This document shows, one piece after another, positions 31,539-40,204 of a DNA stretch of 64,000 nt. This DNA comes from Acaryochloris sp. CCMEE 5410. GTDB taxonomy: Bacteria > Cyanobacteriota > Cyanobacteriia > Thermosynechococcales > Thermosynechococcaceae. The notes beneath the pieces are model-generated. The model was not told the origin of the DNA, made no database searches, and saw nothing but the letters and a program-made list of their open reading frames with translations. The DNA lies in contig NZ_AFEJ02000001.1 in assembly GCF_000238775.2 (NCBI RefSeq), forward strand, positions 1,054,001-1,118,000. The letters are read 5' to 3'. Position 1 is the first letter of the stretch, and every line of letters starts with the position of its first letter. The position numbers and the translations under genes are program-made.

Positions 31539-33413
31539 TTGAGTAATTCCCATCAGCCACATCTCCACACGATTCAAACCGCTCTCCAACGAGATGTGGA
31601 TCGGAGATTGGTGAGTGAACGGTGGCGCATTGTTCAAGGCTCGTTGGCCATGATGATGGCCTTTACGGTTGCTGTCTGGCCTCAAGTCGACTCAAATCTA
31701 TTCATCGCTTGGATGAGTGGCTATGCAGTCTGGATCGGCATCACATTTTTGGCCCATTCTGGTCGGCTTCTGAGTAACTGGCGAGATCGTTACGAAACCC
31801 CAATTTTAGTCAATATGATTAGCGCCAGTCGAGGCATTTGGATCTGTGGAATTGCCTTAACCAATTGGCCAGCCTTTATTCAAGGCGGAGAGTTTTTTTG
31901 GACATTGACGACCTTATGGGCCATTGCCTTATCAGCACAGACCATTATGGTGACCGTTGGCAATGACTATTTTATTCAAGCAATTCTGGCAACGGCGATT
32001 GTGATGATGGCTGCCACGCGTCAATGGCAAATTAGCATCGGTACCATTTTCTTTCTGATCCCAGCGATCAAAGCGTTAGACTCAGCTCGACAAGTTCGGA
32101 TGAATGAGGTGAAGTTACGCACCACTCTCACCTACCAAGCTCGCTACGATGGCCTCACGGGATTGCTCAATCGTGTGGGGATTGAGGAACAGTTCTCTGA
32201 GCTTCCTCCTGGACCTTTAGCAGCGATGTTTGTGGATCTCGATCGATTTAAGGAGGTCAATGATCGCCTGGGTCATACGATGGGGGACGAGCTGCTCGAA
32301 CAAGTGGGTCAACGGGTTCTGGATGTTATCCAGCATCGGTCCCATTTATTAGCTCGGTTGGGGGGAGATGAATTTTTTCTGGTATTGCCGGGATGTCCGT
32401 TGCGAGACTTACTTGCGATCGCAGATACGATCCTGCACACCCTAGAGCAACCCTTTACATTAACCTCAGGCCAAGCCTATATTTCAGCCAGTATTGGTAC
32501 TGCTACAACCAGCGGAGATATCGCCAATCTAGAACAGCTGATCAGAGACGCTGACCAAGCCATGTATCGTGCCAAAGAGGCGGGGCGGCGGCGGGTCATT
32601 TACTATGACCAATCGTTACGCCAAGATGCTCAAGAACGCCTGGGTTTAGAAAGCAGCCTCAGACAGGCCGTTGCAGAGAACAAGATCGTAGCTTGGGGAC
32701 AACCGATCATTAACTATCAGACCGGCACCATCGCCAAGGTTGAGCTATTGGCCCGCTGGAAGCTAGATCAAAAAAATATTCCTCCTGATTTGTTTATTAG
32801 CATTGCAGCCAATATTGGCCTCACTAGCGATATTGCCAGACTCATGGTCAACCAAGCCCAGAAATCTCTAGAAAAGTGGAAAAAGATTCCAGCACTAAAA
32901 GAGACTTGTATCACAGTTAATGTCGAATCACAGGATTTAGTAGAAGGTCTGGTTGTTGATTATCTGGAGAACCTCGTTTTTACAGAACAAATTGATCCAG
33001 CCAAACTGATTCTAGAAATTACTGAACGGGGGCTGATTGAAGCTGAATCTAAAGCCAGGTTCCAAATTGATCGACTCCATACCCTGGGGGTTCGGGTCGC
33101 GATTGACGATTTTGGCGCGGGGTATTCCTCTTTGCGTTCCGTAATGACGCTTCCAGTCGATCTCCTCAAGTTTGATCGATCCCTAGTCGCGGGTGCAACT
33201 CAAGACCAGCGCATGCAAAATGTTCTATCCGCCATGGTGGAAATGGCCAGTAGTTTCAAGATTACGGTGATTGGTGAAGGGATTGAGAAGCCTGAGGATA
33301 TCGAAGTCATGAAACAACTCAAGGTTCACCTCTTACAAGGTTTTTACTGTGCTAACCCCATGCCGCTAAAAGAGGTTTCCAACTTTGCCAAAGAGTTTTT
33401 ACCCCGTGATTGA
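31539..33413 (+). CDS. Membrane GGDEF-EAL protein (cyclic di-GMP turnover)
   Basis: The 624-aa protein has five or six N-terminal membrane helices (about 35-180), a GGDEF domain with intact RLGGDEFFLVLP (about 273-284) after YDGLTGLLNRVG, and an EAL domain. In the EAL domain the signature reads ELL (VELLARW, about 400), an accepted variant, with the metal motif AIDDFGAGYSS (about 520), KFDRSLV and GEGIEKPED. Both synthesis and hydrolysis of c-di-GMP are therefore possible. The start is a TTG (31539) with a weak ribosome-binding site; the next ATG would remove much of the first helix. Confidence 0.88.
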   Translation: MSNSHQPHLHTIQTALQRDVDRRLVSERWRIVQGSLAMMMAFTVAVWPQVDSNLFIAWMSGYAVWIGITFLAHSGRLLSNWRDRYETPILVNMISASRGIWICGIALTNWPAFIQGGEFFWTLTTLWAIALSAQTIMVTVGNDYFIQAILATAIVMMAATRQWQISIGTIFFLIPAIKALDSARQVRMNEVKLRTTLTYQARYDGLTGLLNRVGIEEQFSELPPGPLAAMFVDLDRFKEVNDRLGHTMGDELLEQVGQRVLDVIQHRSHLLARLGGDEFFLVLPGCPLRDLLAIADTILHTLEQPFTLTSGQAYISASIGTATTSGDIANLEQLIRDADQAMYRAKEAGRRRVIYYDQSLRQDAQERLGLESSLRQAVAENKIVAWGQPIINYQTGTIAKVELLARWKLDQKNIPPDLFISIAANIGLTSDIARLMVNQAQKSLEKWKKIPALKETCITVNVESQDLVEGLVVDYLENLVFTEQIDPAKLILEITERGLIEAESKARFQIDRLHTLGVRVAIDDFGAGYSSLRSVMTLPVDLLKFDRSLVAGATQDQRMQNVLSAMVEMASSFKITVIGEGIEKPEDIEVMKQLKVHLLQGFYCANPMPLKEVSNFAKEFLPRD

Positions 33414-33492
33414 TGGTTGGTTAGAAACTCAAGATGTGGCAATAGAGCGAAGCTCAAAAAGCATCCACAAGGTTTAACTGCAGTACTCAGCC

Positions 33493-34077
33493 CTATCTCC
33501 AAATAGCAGATAGGTCTAAGGTAAACCCAGGTAGGACTTCCTCTTCAGATAAAGTTTGAGGCGAATCTAATCGACTAACGGGTTGATGAGGACGATAGAC
33601 TTCTACAAAGCTTTGTTGACGATTGATTAGCCAGCCTAAACGCACACCATTATCGATATACTCATGCATTTTGGCTTGGGTAACCGTCAAAGTATCTGAA
33701 GGAGACATCAGCTCTAGAACAAAGTCAGGTGAAATGGGAGGAAACTGTTCTCGCGCTTCTGGAGAAAGGGCATTCCATCGCTCTTGACACACCCAGGCGA
33801 CATCGGGAGAGCGATTTGCACCGTTGGGTAGTTTGAAGCAAGTAGAAGAGTCAAATACTTCTCCCAAGTTAGCGCTCTCGTTCCATATGACAAACCGACT
33901 GGTCAATGTAGCGTTCCGCTTTCCCGTTTCCCCTCCTGTGGGCGGCATAAAGATGAGTTCTCCCTGGGCAGTTCGTTCAATTTTTAGATCAGGATTCGCT
34001 AGACACAAGTCATAGAACTGCCGATCGGTCAGTTGGGTAGAAGGTGGCACTGAAACAATAAGAGTATCCATACTCAT
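33493..34077 (-). CDS. Uma2 family (DUF820) putative endonuclease
   Basis: About 195 aa. Uma2 features: LTDRQFYDLCLANPDLKIE, FMPPTGGETGKRN (about 55), the SPDVAWV motif (about 89) and PDFVLELMSPSD (about 115), which together carry the putative PD-ExK residues. The ATG at 34077 is preferred over the frame start at 34116, which adds 13 residues unlike the family. It is divergent from the NACHT-HEAT gene and only distantly similar to the member at 23826, so the two are not recent copies. Confidence 0.85.
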   Translation of the reverse strand: MSMDTLIVSVPPSTQLTDRQFYDLCLANPDLKIERTAQGELIFMPPTGGETGKRNATLTSRFVIWNESANLGEVFDSSTCFKLPNGANRSPDVAWVCQERWNALSPEAREQFPPISPDFVLELMSPSDTLTVTQAKMHEYIDNGVRLGWLINRQQSFVEVYRPHQPVSRLDSPQTLSEEEVLPGFTLDLSAIWR

Positions 34078-34315
34078 GAATTTAACATGCTGACCGCTAG
34101 TGCCAGAGAGTATCAATTGGGGGCTATATTTGATTGTTTTTCACCAGCAAACACAAACTGAGCAACCAAAATAGCTGAAATAACAGTTTTATTTTATCTA
34201 AATGCTCATACAGCGCTCAACAGAAAAGCTCATCACTTACACCAGCACTATTGCAAACTCAACTTCTGAAGCTACCAAGTAGAATTGGAGATAATACTTC
34301 CAGTTTGTTGCCAGC

Positions 34316-35965
34316 ATGCAACCTAGTTATAGGCCTGATTTCTCAAGTTATCTACAATCTCTTGTTGATGACTATGAAGACTGGTGGAAACTTTACACAA
34401 TCACCGACACAGCAATCTTACCCAAAGCGAAGAAAGGTTCCATCGGCTCTCCGTTCGAGTTCGGATTAATGGTACATACGCTGAAACCAGATCCCTCAGT
34501 GAACTTGAACGATACCAAACATAATACTGAGCAATTAAACGTTCTAGAAGGCTTAGAGAAATACACTTTAGGCCTTGTCATACTTCAGGGAAAACCAGGC
34601 TCTGGAAAATCAACAGCATTAAAGAGACTACTTTTAGAAAAAGCCGAGATAGCACTTTCGACTTTAGGAACATCATCACAGCTTCTACAAGAGGAACCAC
34701 AAAAATTAATTTTTCAGGGAGAGGGGGAAAAGGCCCAACCTATCATTCCAGTTTTGGTAGAACTGCGTTATTACCAAACATCTATCTTTGATCTCATTCG
34801 TGACTTCTTCAAAAGTCATAGCCTCTCACTTGACCCCACCCAATTAGAAAAACTGCTATTTGAACGAAAATTCTTGCTATTGATAGATGGATTGAATGAA
34901 CTTCCATCTGAATCATCCTGGAATAACCTTTGTAAGTTTTGTCAAGATTACCCCCGGCTTCCCATAGTCGTAACCACGAGAGAGATAGGGAGTAGAGGAG
35001 ACCTTCCTGGTGTGGTTACAAAATTAAGGATGCTACCTCTTTCAAAATCACAGATGCGGCAATTTATTAGAGCCTATTTACCCGAACAAGGTGAACAGTT
35101 AATTAAACAATTGGACAATAGGCTACAGGACTTCGGTCAGACACCACTCTTGTTATGGATGTTGTGCGAATTGTTTCGACAAACAGAAACCATCCCTTCT
35201 AACTTGGGCTTGATTTTCCGCCACTTTACTCAAATTTATGAGAACAATCTCAAGCAAGATGTTCAAACTGATTCGGAGCGGCGATTATGGTCATCAACTC
35301 TTCAGTATCTAGCCTTCATCATGATGCAGGGCAGTGACCCAATAAATAAACCAACAGAGTTTTACATCACAATACCCAGAACTAAGGCACAATCAGCGCT
35401 CACTAGTTTTTTCAAAGGAAAAACTCCTTATCCAGAACAATCTGCTCTGTATCATTTAGATGATTTACTCAAGTACCACTTACTACAAACAAATGGGGAT
35501 CGAATTGAGTTCAAGCATCAATTGCTACAAGAATATTATGCTGCCGAGTATCTTTTTAATCAGCTTCATCATCTCAGTAAAGAACACCTGCAGAGCCACT
35601 ATCTAAACTATCTAAAGTGGACAGAGCCAATCTTGTTAATGATGAGTTTTTTAGAAACTCATAAGCAATCAATAAGGCTTGTAAAACTAGCATTCAATGT
35701 AGATTTGGCATTAGCAGCAAGATTAGCTGGAGCCTCTCCCAAGCAAGTTCAACCAAGAATTTTAGAATGGATGACTAGCAGAGAGCTATCACCGTGCCTA
35801 ACTATATATCTATTAGGCCTAACTAGTTCAGAATTAGCTATTCAATATTTGCGTCCGTGGTTTCAGAGTGATGATTTCTACGTTCGAGATGCAATTGTAG
35901 CTGCCCTATATGAAATTCAGAGTGAAGCTACAATGGGAGCATGTCACCTTTGCAGATTGTTTTGA
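34316..35965 (+). CDS. NACHT NTPase, N-terminal part of a NACHT-HEAT protein cut by ISKra4-type insertion
   Basis: The frame is host sequence up to 35934 and then reads about ten residues of the insertion. It carries a NACHT domain: Walker A QGKPGSGKSTALK (about 94), Walker B LLLIDGLNELP (about 190), the TTREIGSRGD sensor region (about 222) and a helical region with DRIEFKHQLLQEYYAAEYL (about 400), the winged-helix-type element of NACHT/STAND proteins. Beyond 500 it turns into HEAT repeats (FYVRDAIVAALYEI). STAND NTPases act as ligand-triggered switches, often in antiphage defence. Without the HEAT sensor the truncated form probably cannot be triggered normally. Removal of the insertion gives an 899-aa protein. 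Confidence 0.85.
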   Translation: MQPSYRPDFSSYLQSLVDDYEDWWKLYTITDTAILPKAKKGSIGSPFEFGLMVHTLKPDPSVNLNDTKHNTEQLNVLEGLEKYTLGLVILQGKPGSGKSTALKRLLLEKAEIALSTLGTSSQLLQEEPQKLIFQGEGEKAQPIIPVLVELRYYQTSIFDLIRDFFKSHSLSLDPTQLEKLLFERKFLLLIDGLNELPSESSWNNLCKFCQDYPRLPIVVTTREIGSRGDLPGVVTKLRMLPLSKSQMRQFIRAYLPEQGEQLIKQLDNRLQDFGQTPLLLWMLCELFRQTETIPSNLGLIFRHFTQIYENNLKQDVQTDSERRLWSSTLQYLAFIMMQGSDPINKPTEFYITIPRTKAQSALTSFFKGKTPYPEQSALYHLDDLLKYHLLQTNGDRIEFKHQLLQEYYAAEYLFNQLHHLSKEHLQSHYLNYLKWTEPILLMMSFLETHKQSIRLVKLAFNVDLALAARLAGASPKQVQPRILEWMTSRELSPCLTIYLLGLTSSELAIQYLRPWFQSDDFYVRDAIVAALYEIQSEATMGACHLCRLF

Positions 35966-37077
35966 AATCGTTCAGGATACAAGTGTTGCCCAGAAGTCTT
36001 CATCAATGAACTCCGAAAAAGCAGCTCAACTCAAAGTCCATCTTGATGCGATAGCCCAATTACTGTACGAAGAAAGCGATCCAGAGAACCTGAAGACGCT
36101 AGAAGGTATTGAGATGACGGTGCGTCAGCAAATTCAGACCCATGTCAGTCCCGAACTCGGTCATTTTTATCCGCACAGCTACTGGCACAGCAGCAGGCCG
36201 CAACCGACGCCTGAAAAGCACCTTGGGCGTTCTAAGCATTACAACTCAACAGGCACAGCATCTAGCCGTTTCCCCTATCGTCAAATCAGTCCTCATTTAG
36301 AGAATTGTTGCTTGCGCATCAGTGCCAATGTCTCCTATGCTCAAACTGCTAAAGATGTGGCTTATTTAACTGGGATTCAGGTACCAGCCAAACCCAGCAG
36401 CGATTGGTGCATCAACAACGGTTTCCTACCCCCAGGCTCATGAAGCTTTAACCGAAGTGAGTGTAGATGGTGGCAAAGTGCGCATCCGCACCCCTTTAGG
36501 ACACCCTTGTCAGTGGAAAGACTATAAAACCCTGGCAACGCATGTGGGACTCATCGCGGATTATCACAATAATGCCCGGCTCATTGACTGGACTCACCAG
36601 CAACCGTTAGCCTCTCCACTGACTTGTTTAGGGGATGGTCATGATGGCATTTGGAATATCATTCGTCAGCTGAGCATACCTGAGCAACGGCGAGAGATTC
36701 TGGACTGGTACCATCTGGTGGAAAATCTTCATAAGGTCGGTGGGTCCCTCAAACGTCTGCACCAGGCTGAGCAGCTCTTATGGCAGGGGAAGGTTGATGA
36801 AACCTTGGCTCTATTTGAGTCATTGAAGAAAAAGCAGGCCCAAGTCTTTTGCAACTATGTTCGCAAACATCGGCATCGGATCGTCAATTATGACTATTAC
36901 CAGAGTGAGCAAATCTGCTCTATTGGGTCTGGGGCTGTTGAATCTGCTATCAAGCAGATTAGTCGCAGAGTCAAAATTTCAGGGGCGCAGTGGAATGAAA
37001 GTAATGTCCCGCAAGTGCTGGCACATCGGTGTGCTTACCTCAATGGCTTAATTGGAATGCAAAGGTGACATGCTCCC
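35935..37077 (+). mobile_element. ISKra4-type insertion sequence with perfect ends and decayed transposase
   Basis: A 1143-bp element with perfect 20-bp terminal inverted repeats, GGGAGCATGTCACCTTTGCA at the left and its complement at the right. It is flanked by an exact 9-bp duplication, AGCTACAAT, at 35926-35934 and 37078-37086. GGG-starting ends and the transposase motif SVDGGKVRIRTP place it in the ISKra4 family. It interrupts the NACHT-HEAT gene in the same orientation. Confidence 0.93.
36006..37068 (+). pseudogene. ISKra4-family transposase, frameshifted
   Basis: Family-like sequence begins at the ATG at 36006 (MNSEKAAQLKVHL) but moves between frames. IRTATGTAAGRNRRLKS lies in a second frame (from about 36163), PYRQISPHLENCCLRISAN returns to the first (about 36275), TQQRLVHQQRF needs a third (about 36392), and QAHEALTEVSVDGGKV the next (about 36432). 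From 36457 the catalytic part is open to 37068, including CLGDGHDGIW and IGSGAVESAIKQ. At least four single-base indels, mostly in homopolymers, must have occurred, so a functional protein is unlikely without transposase supplied in trans. Confidence 0.8.
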
Positions 37078-38167
37078 AGCTACAATTCCAATACTAGTGC
37101 ATTTTCTTGATGATCCTGAAGGAGACATAGCTGGTAGGGCTGCGACCATTTTGGGTGAGATAGCTCGAGAACTGAATAGTACGGCAGCTATTTCAGCTTT
37201 AGGTGCAGCCATAACTCATCAGTCTGCTTATGTTCGCAACAATATCATTGATGCTTTGGGAAGCTCATATTCCAAAACGGCCATCCCTTTTCTAGAGGCA
37301 GCCTACTCAGATCCTGAATGGGAGAACCGACGGCGGGTGATGGATGCAATGGCCCAAATACCTAGCGAAGAAGTAATACCAACAATCGTTGAAGCTTTTC
37401 AGGATTACCATGTCAAGGTTCGTTATGCGGCAATGGAGGCACTAAGATATATCAGTGGAACAAATACTGGATATAAAGTTGCGATTTCCCACTCAAACAA
37501 TGTATTGCTTCACAATAGCGATCCAGTCATGCGCACAATTGCAGTTGAAGCATTGCAACACTCAGGGGATAAATCAGTACTGCCACTCCTAGAAGCATCA
37601 TTAACTACTGAAGATAATCCTTTTATTCGTTCTAAAATTAAAAATGCAATAGATAGATTTGAAGAACTACCTGCTAACATTCGGTCTCTACCACCTTGGG
37701 ACAGAATTCGCTGGCGGATAAAGAGAACAACAGGTAAACATAACGATAAAACATATCAAAAGTCACTGTCTCTAGACAGCCAGATAGACGAAGACATCTT
37801 AATTCAAAAATTGCAGACAAAGGGACATGCCGCTCGGTGTGAAGCCATTCGATTATTGAAGGAATGTAATAATAGTGAATTTATGTACTCAACAGCTATA
37901 AAAATTATTAGAAATCACTTATTTCAAGTTAAAGATTCAGAAGAAATATATAACATAGTGGAAGAGCTTCAATCCATTCAGAAGCAGTGTAATTTTTATC
38001 ACAATAATTTCTACCAGCTCGCTAAAGAATTCCCTTTAGAAATATTTTCTACTTGTTGGGGAATAAGCGCTATCAACATTAATGTTAAAAATGCTTATGG
38101 TATAGCTGGCCATGTTAGTGGGAATCAAGTTATTCACTCATCCTTAAGCAAGGAAGATACAGTATGA
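37070..38167 (+). CDS. HEAT-repeat C-terminal part of the interrupted NACHT-HEAT protein
   Basis: Host sequence resumes at 37087. The insertion's right end supplies an in-frame ATG at 37070, so a protein starting MLPATIPILVHFL could be made. It consists of HEAT repeats of about 30 residues (DDPEGDIAGRAATILGEIA, HQSAYVRNNIIDALG, DYHVKVRYAAMEALRY, NSDPVMRTIAVEALQHSG), then a divergent helical region (about 215-340). The tail is NAYGIAGHVSGNQVIHS, a glycine-rich motif echoed in the protein at 38708. HEAT arrays in NACHT proteins usually recognise the trigger. The stop overlaps the next start (ATGA), so translation is coupled. Confidence 0.75.
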   Translation: MLPATIPILVHFLDDPEGDIAGRAATILGEIARELNSTAAISALGAAITHQSAYVRNNIIDALGSSYSKTAIPFLEAAYSDPEWENRRRVMDAMAQIPSEEVIPTIVEAFQDYHVKVRYAAMEALRYISGTNTGYKVAISHSNNVLLHNSDPVMRTIAVEALQHSGDKSVLPLLEASLTTEDNPFIRSKIKNAIDRFEELPANIRSLPPWDRIRWRIKRTTGKHNDKTYQKSLSLDSQIDEDILIQKLQTKGHAARCEAIRLLKECNNSEFMYSTAIKIIRNHLFQVKDSEEIYNIVEELQSIQKQCNFYHNNFYQLAKEFPLEIFSTCWGISAININVKNAYGIAGHVSGNQVIHSSLSKEDTV

Positions 38168-38700
38168 CAAAAACACTAACAATTGAAATCCCTGACGAGC
38201 TAGAGCAGCAGTTATCAATCCAAGCTCAAGTGTTGCAAACCTCCCTTGAGAATGTGGTTTTGCGTTCACTATCTCAGTCTCTAAATTTCGCTCTTCCTTC
38301 TGCGACGCAAGCACAAAGTAGCCAGATTGAAGTGATTGAAATGCTGTTACGGTTACAAACAGCAGCAGACGCTGGAAATCCCACAGTTGAAGTTCATGCT
38401 ACCCCAGCCACAATCTATGTAGCGGATGTTATGCAACAACAGCAATTGATCGCAGATGTGCAGCAAATACAAGATAAGGCACAGCACTGCTTATTAATTC
38501 AGATTCCATCAGATCAACAGTTATCTAAAATCTGTACTGAGTTGCTAGAACGATTTCGTTCTACAAAAGAGAACGCAGTCAGTGAACCAGCCTTAGCAGC
38601 AATATTTTCTCCTATTGTTGAGGATTTACAATCAGCGGATGCCTCGATTCGTCTCAAAGCCGTAGAGAAGCTGAAAGATTTAGGACGCCAGTCAGCCTAA
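38164..38700 (+). CDS. Unknown protein with ribbon-helix-helix-like N-terminus
   Basis: This 178-aa protein begins LTIEIPDELEQQLSIQAQ followed by TSLENVVLRSL, the strand-helix-helix pattern of Arc/MetJ-type DNA-binding antitoxins. The middle (about 60-125) is an unfamiliar alpha-beta segment with QHCLLIQIPSD, and the end has one HEAT-like helix pair (DASIRLKAVEKLKDLG). Its start overlaps the upstream HEAT stop by four bases (ATGA), so it is co-translated with the NACHT-HEAT protein and probably regulates or assembles with it. No catalytic motif is visible. Confidence 0.65.
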   Translation: MTKTLTIEIPDELEQQLSIQAQVLQTSLENVVLRSLSQSLNFALPSATQAQSSQIEVIEMLLRLQTAADAGNPTVEVHATPATIYVADVMQQQQLIADVQQIQDKAQHCLLIQIPSDQQLSKICTELLERFRSTKENAVSEPALAAIFSPIVEDLQSADASIRLKAVEKLKDLGRQSA

Positions 38701-38707
38701 ATCTAAA

Positions 38708-39343
38708 ATGACTGTTCAAGATACGGCTATAGAAATCTTGTGTGAGGTTTTACTGACTGATACTTCACCGTTGATTCGTTGCTACGCTGCCCAAGCATTA
38801 GGTGAGATTGATCAAGATAATGCAGCAGCCATAACAGCGTTAGGAATAGCGGCTCGTCAAGATCCAGAAGCAATTGTTCGAACAATGGCCGTGTTAGCAA
38901 TCTCAAATCTCTGTCGTTCAACCCAACCTCAAAAAAAGATGCCCGAGAACAATACTCCTAAAGTGCAAATGACCTTCAATGCTCCGGTTAATTATCCAGT
39001 CGGTAATGTCGAAGGTGATATGGTGGTGAACGCTAATTCCTCTGAGCAGACGCAAGCTGTGTCAGATATGGCGCAGTTGTTGCAAGATCTCTATCAGCAG
39101 CATCCCCATGTATCCCAAGCCGGAGTAACCGACCTCCTCCAAACAGAAATCAAACAGATCCAGCAAGATCAGCCTCAACGTTGGCAAGCAATTTGGCGAG
39201 GTTTACTCAATCCTAAACGCTGGCGGAGTGGTGGCAAAGCGGCGCTGATTAAAGCGGGAGAGCATTTTACCGAAGAGAGTCTATGGGGTAAGGCTGCGAT
39301 CGCATTTTTAGAACAGTTCAGTGAAGAAACGGATTCAGAATAA
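38708..39343 (+). CDS. HEAT protein with glycine-rich motif and C-terminal helical domain
   Basis: This 211-aa protein has one and a half HEAT repeats (TSPLIRCYAAQALGEID, PEAIVRTMAVLAISNL), then a segment MTFNAPVNYPVGNVEGDMVV (about 90-109). It ends in a helical C-terminus with WRGLLNPKRWRSGGKAALIK and FTEESLWGKAAIAFLEQF, a tail I have seen appended to several cyanobacterial NACHT- or repeat-containing proteins. The central motif parallels the tail of the NACHT-HEAT protein. It starts eight bases after the preceding stop, so the three genes form one operon. Confidence 0.65.
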   Translation: MTVQDTAIEILCEVLLTDTSPLIRCYAAQALGEIDQDNAAAITALGIAARQDPEAIVRTMAVLAISNLCRSTQPQKKMPENNTPKVQMTFNAPVNYPVGNVEGDMVVNANSSEQTQAVSDMAQLLQDLYQQHPHVSQAGVTDLLQTEIKQIQQDQPQRWQAIWRGLLNPKRWRSGGKAALIKAGEHFTEESLWGKAAIAFLEQFSEETDSE

Positions 39344-39492
39344 ATGCCACCTGTTCCTATTTGGGGAGTTAGATGAGGTTATCTCAGCCCCTAATTCTCA
39401 TGATCGGCAATCCCATGGCCGATCACAAAATCAGCTGCTCCATAGCGCTCGTGATTGTTATTATTTAAACACCACTTGGATCCAACGAATCT

Positions 39493-39789
39493 ATGACGGC
39501 AAAAGAGCGACTCCTTCGTGAAGTTGAGCAGGCACCCGAGGAACTCTTGGAAGAGGTCTTAAATTTCTTACTCTTCACAAAGTCGAAACAAGCAACTGAG
39601 CAGCCTCTACCTCATAACAGTGCAGTGCAAACTGCCCATGAAGCAAAAGAGACCAATAGTACATCCCTTATTTGGGATAGCTTTTCCAGCTTTACTGAGA
39701 ACATCCCTGAGGACGTCCTAGATCAGCTGCCGACAGATGGCGCTGAGCAACACGACCACTACATCTATGGAACGCCTAAACGGCCCTGA
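39493..39789 (+). CDS. DUF2281-type antitoxin-like protein
   Basis: This 98-aa protein starts with TAKERLLREVEQAPEELLEEVLNFLLFTKSK, the amphipathic helix pair found in DUF2281 proteins that precede PIN-domain genes. The remainder is low-complexity and acidic. The stop codon overlaps the start of the next gene (TGATG at 39787-39791), the normal coupling of a toxin-antitoxin pair. The antitoxin is intact while the toxin is frameshifted. Confidence 0.65.
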   Translation: MTAKERLLREVEQAPEELLEEVLNFLLFTKSKQATEQPLPHNSAVQTAHEAKETNSTSLIWDSFSSFTENIPEDVLDQLPTDGAEQHDHYIYGTPKRP

Positions 39790-40200
39790 TGCAGCTTATT
39801 TTCGCGGATACGTTTTACTGGACAGCTTTAATCAACCCTCGCGATCAGTGGCATCAGCAGGTTAAAGCTTTAAGCCCTAAGTTATTTCAACAACATTTGG
39901 TCACAACGGATGAGGTCTTGATTGAGTTTCTCAACTTTTTCTCTACCTCTAATGCCTATATGCGTAATGGCGTGGCCGAATCAAGTGCAGAATATTTTGA
40001 ATAGTCGTCAGGTTCAGGTTATGGCTCAAACTCGTGATTCTTTCTTAGATGGGTTGAGTCTGTATGCCCAACGGCTAGACAAAGGTTACAGTCTGACAGA
40101 TTGCATCTCTATGCAGACAATGAAGCGACAAGGAATCATGCAAATACTCACTCATGATAAGCACTTTGCACAAGAGGGCTTTGAAATTCTCTTGAAATAA
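39789..40200 (+). pseudogene. PIN-domain toxin, frameshifted
   Basis: The first part, LIFADTFYWTALINPRDQWH, carries the first PIN aspartate, and VTTDEVLIEFLNFF the conserved Glu. After MRN (about 39967) the frame must shift by one base to continue AWPNQVQNILN through DKGYSLTDCISMQTMKRQG and LTHDKHFAQEGFEILL to the stop at 40200, which holds the late catalytic aspartates. The unshifted frame ends at 40004 after 71 codons. The combined length of about 137 aa is normal for PIN ribonucleases. A single-base indel has inactivated the toxin unless frameshifting occurs. Confidence 0.75.
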
Positions 40201-40204
40201 CTGC

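Noticed and set aside
39321-39521. 66-codon frame overlapping the end of the HEAT gene and the antitoxin start
   Set aside because: Overlaps two supported genes in another frame and has no family resemblance.
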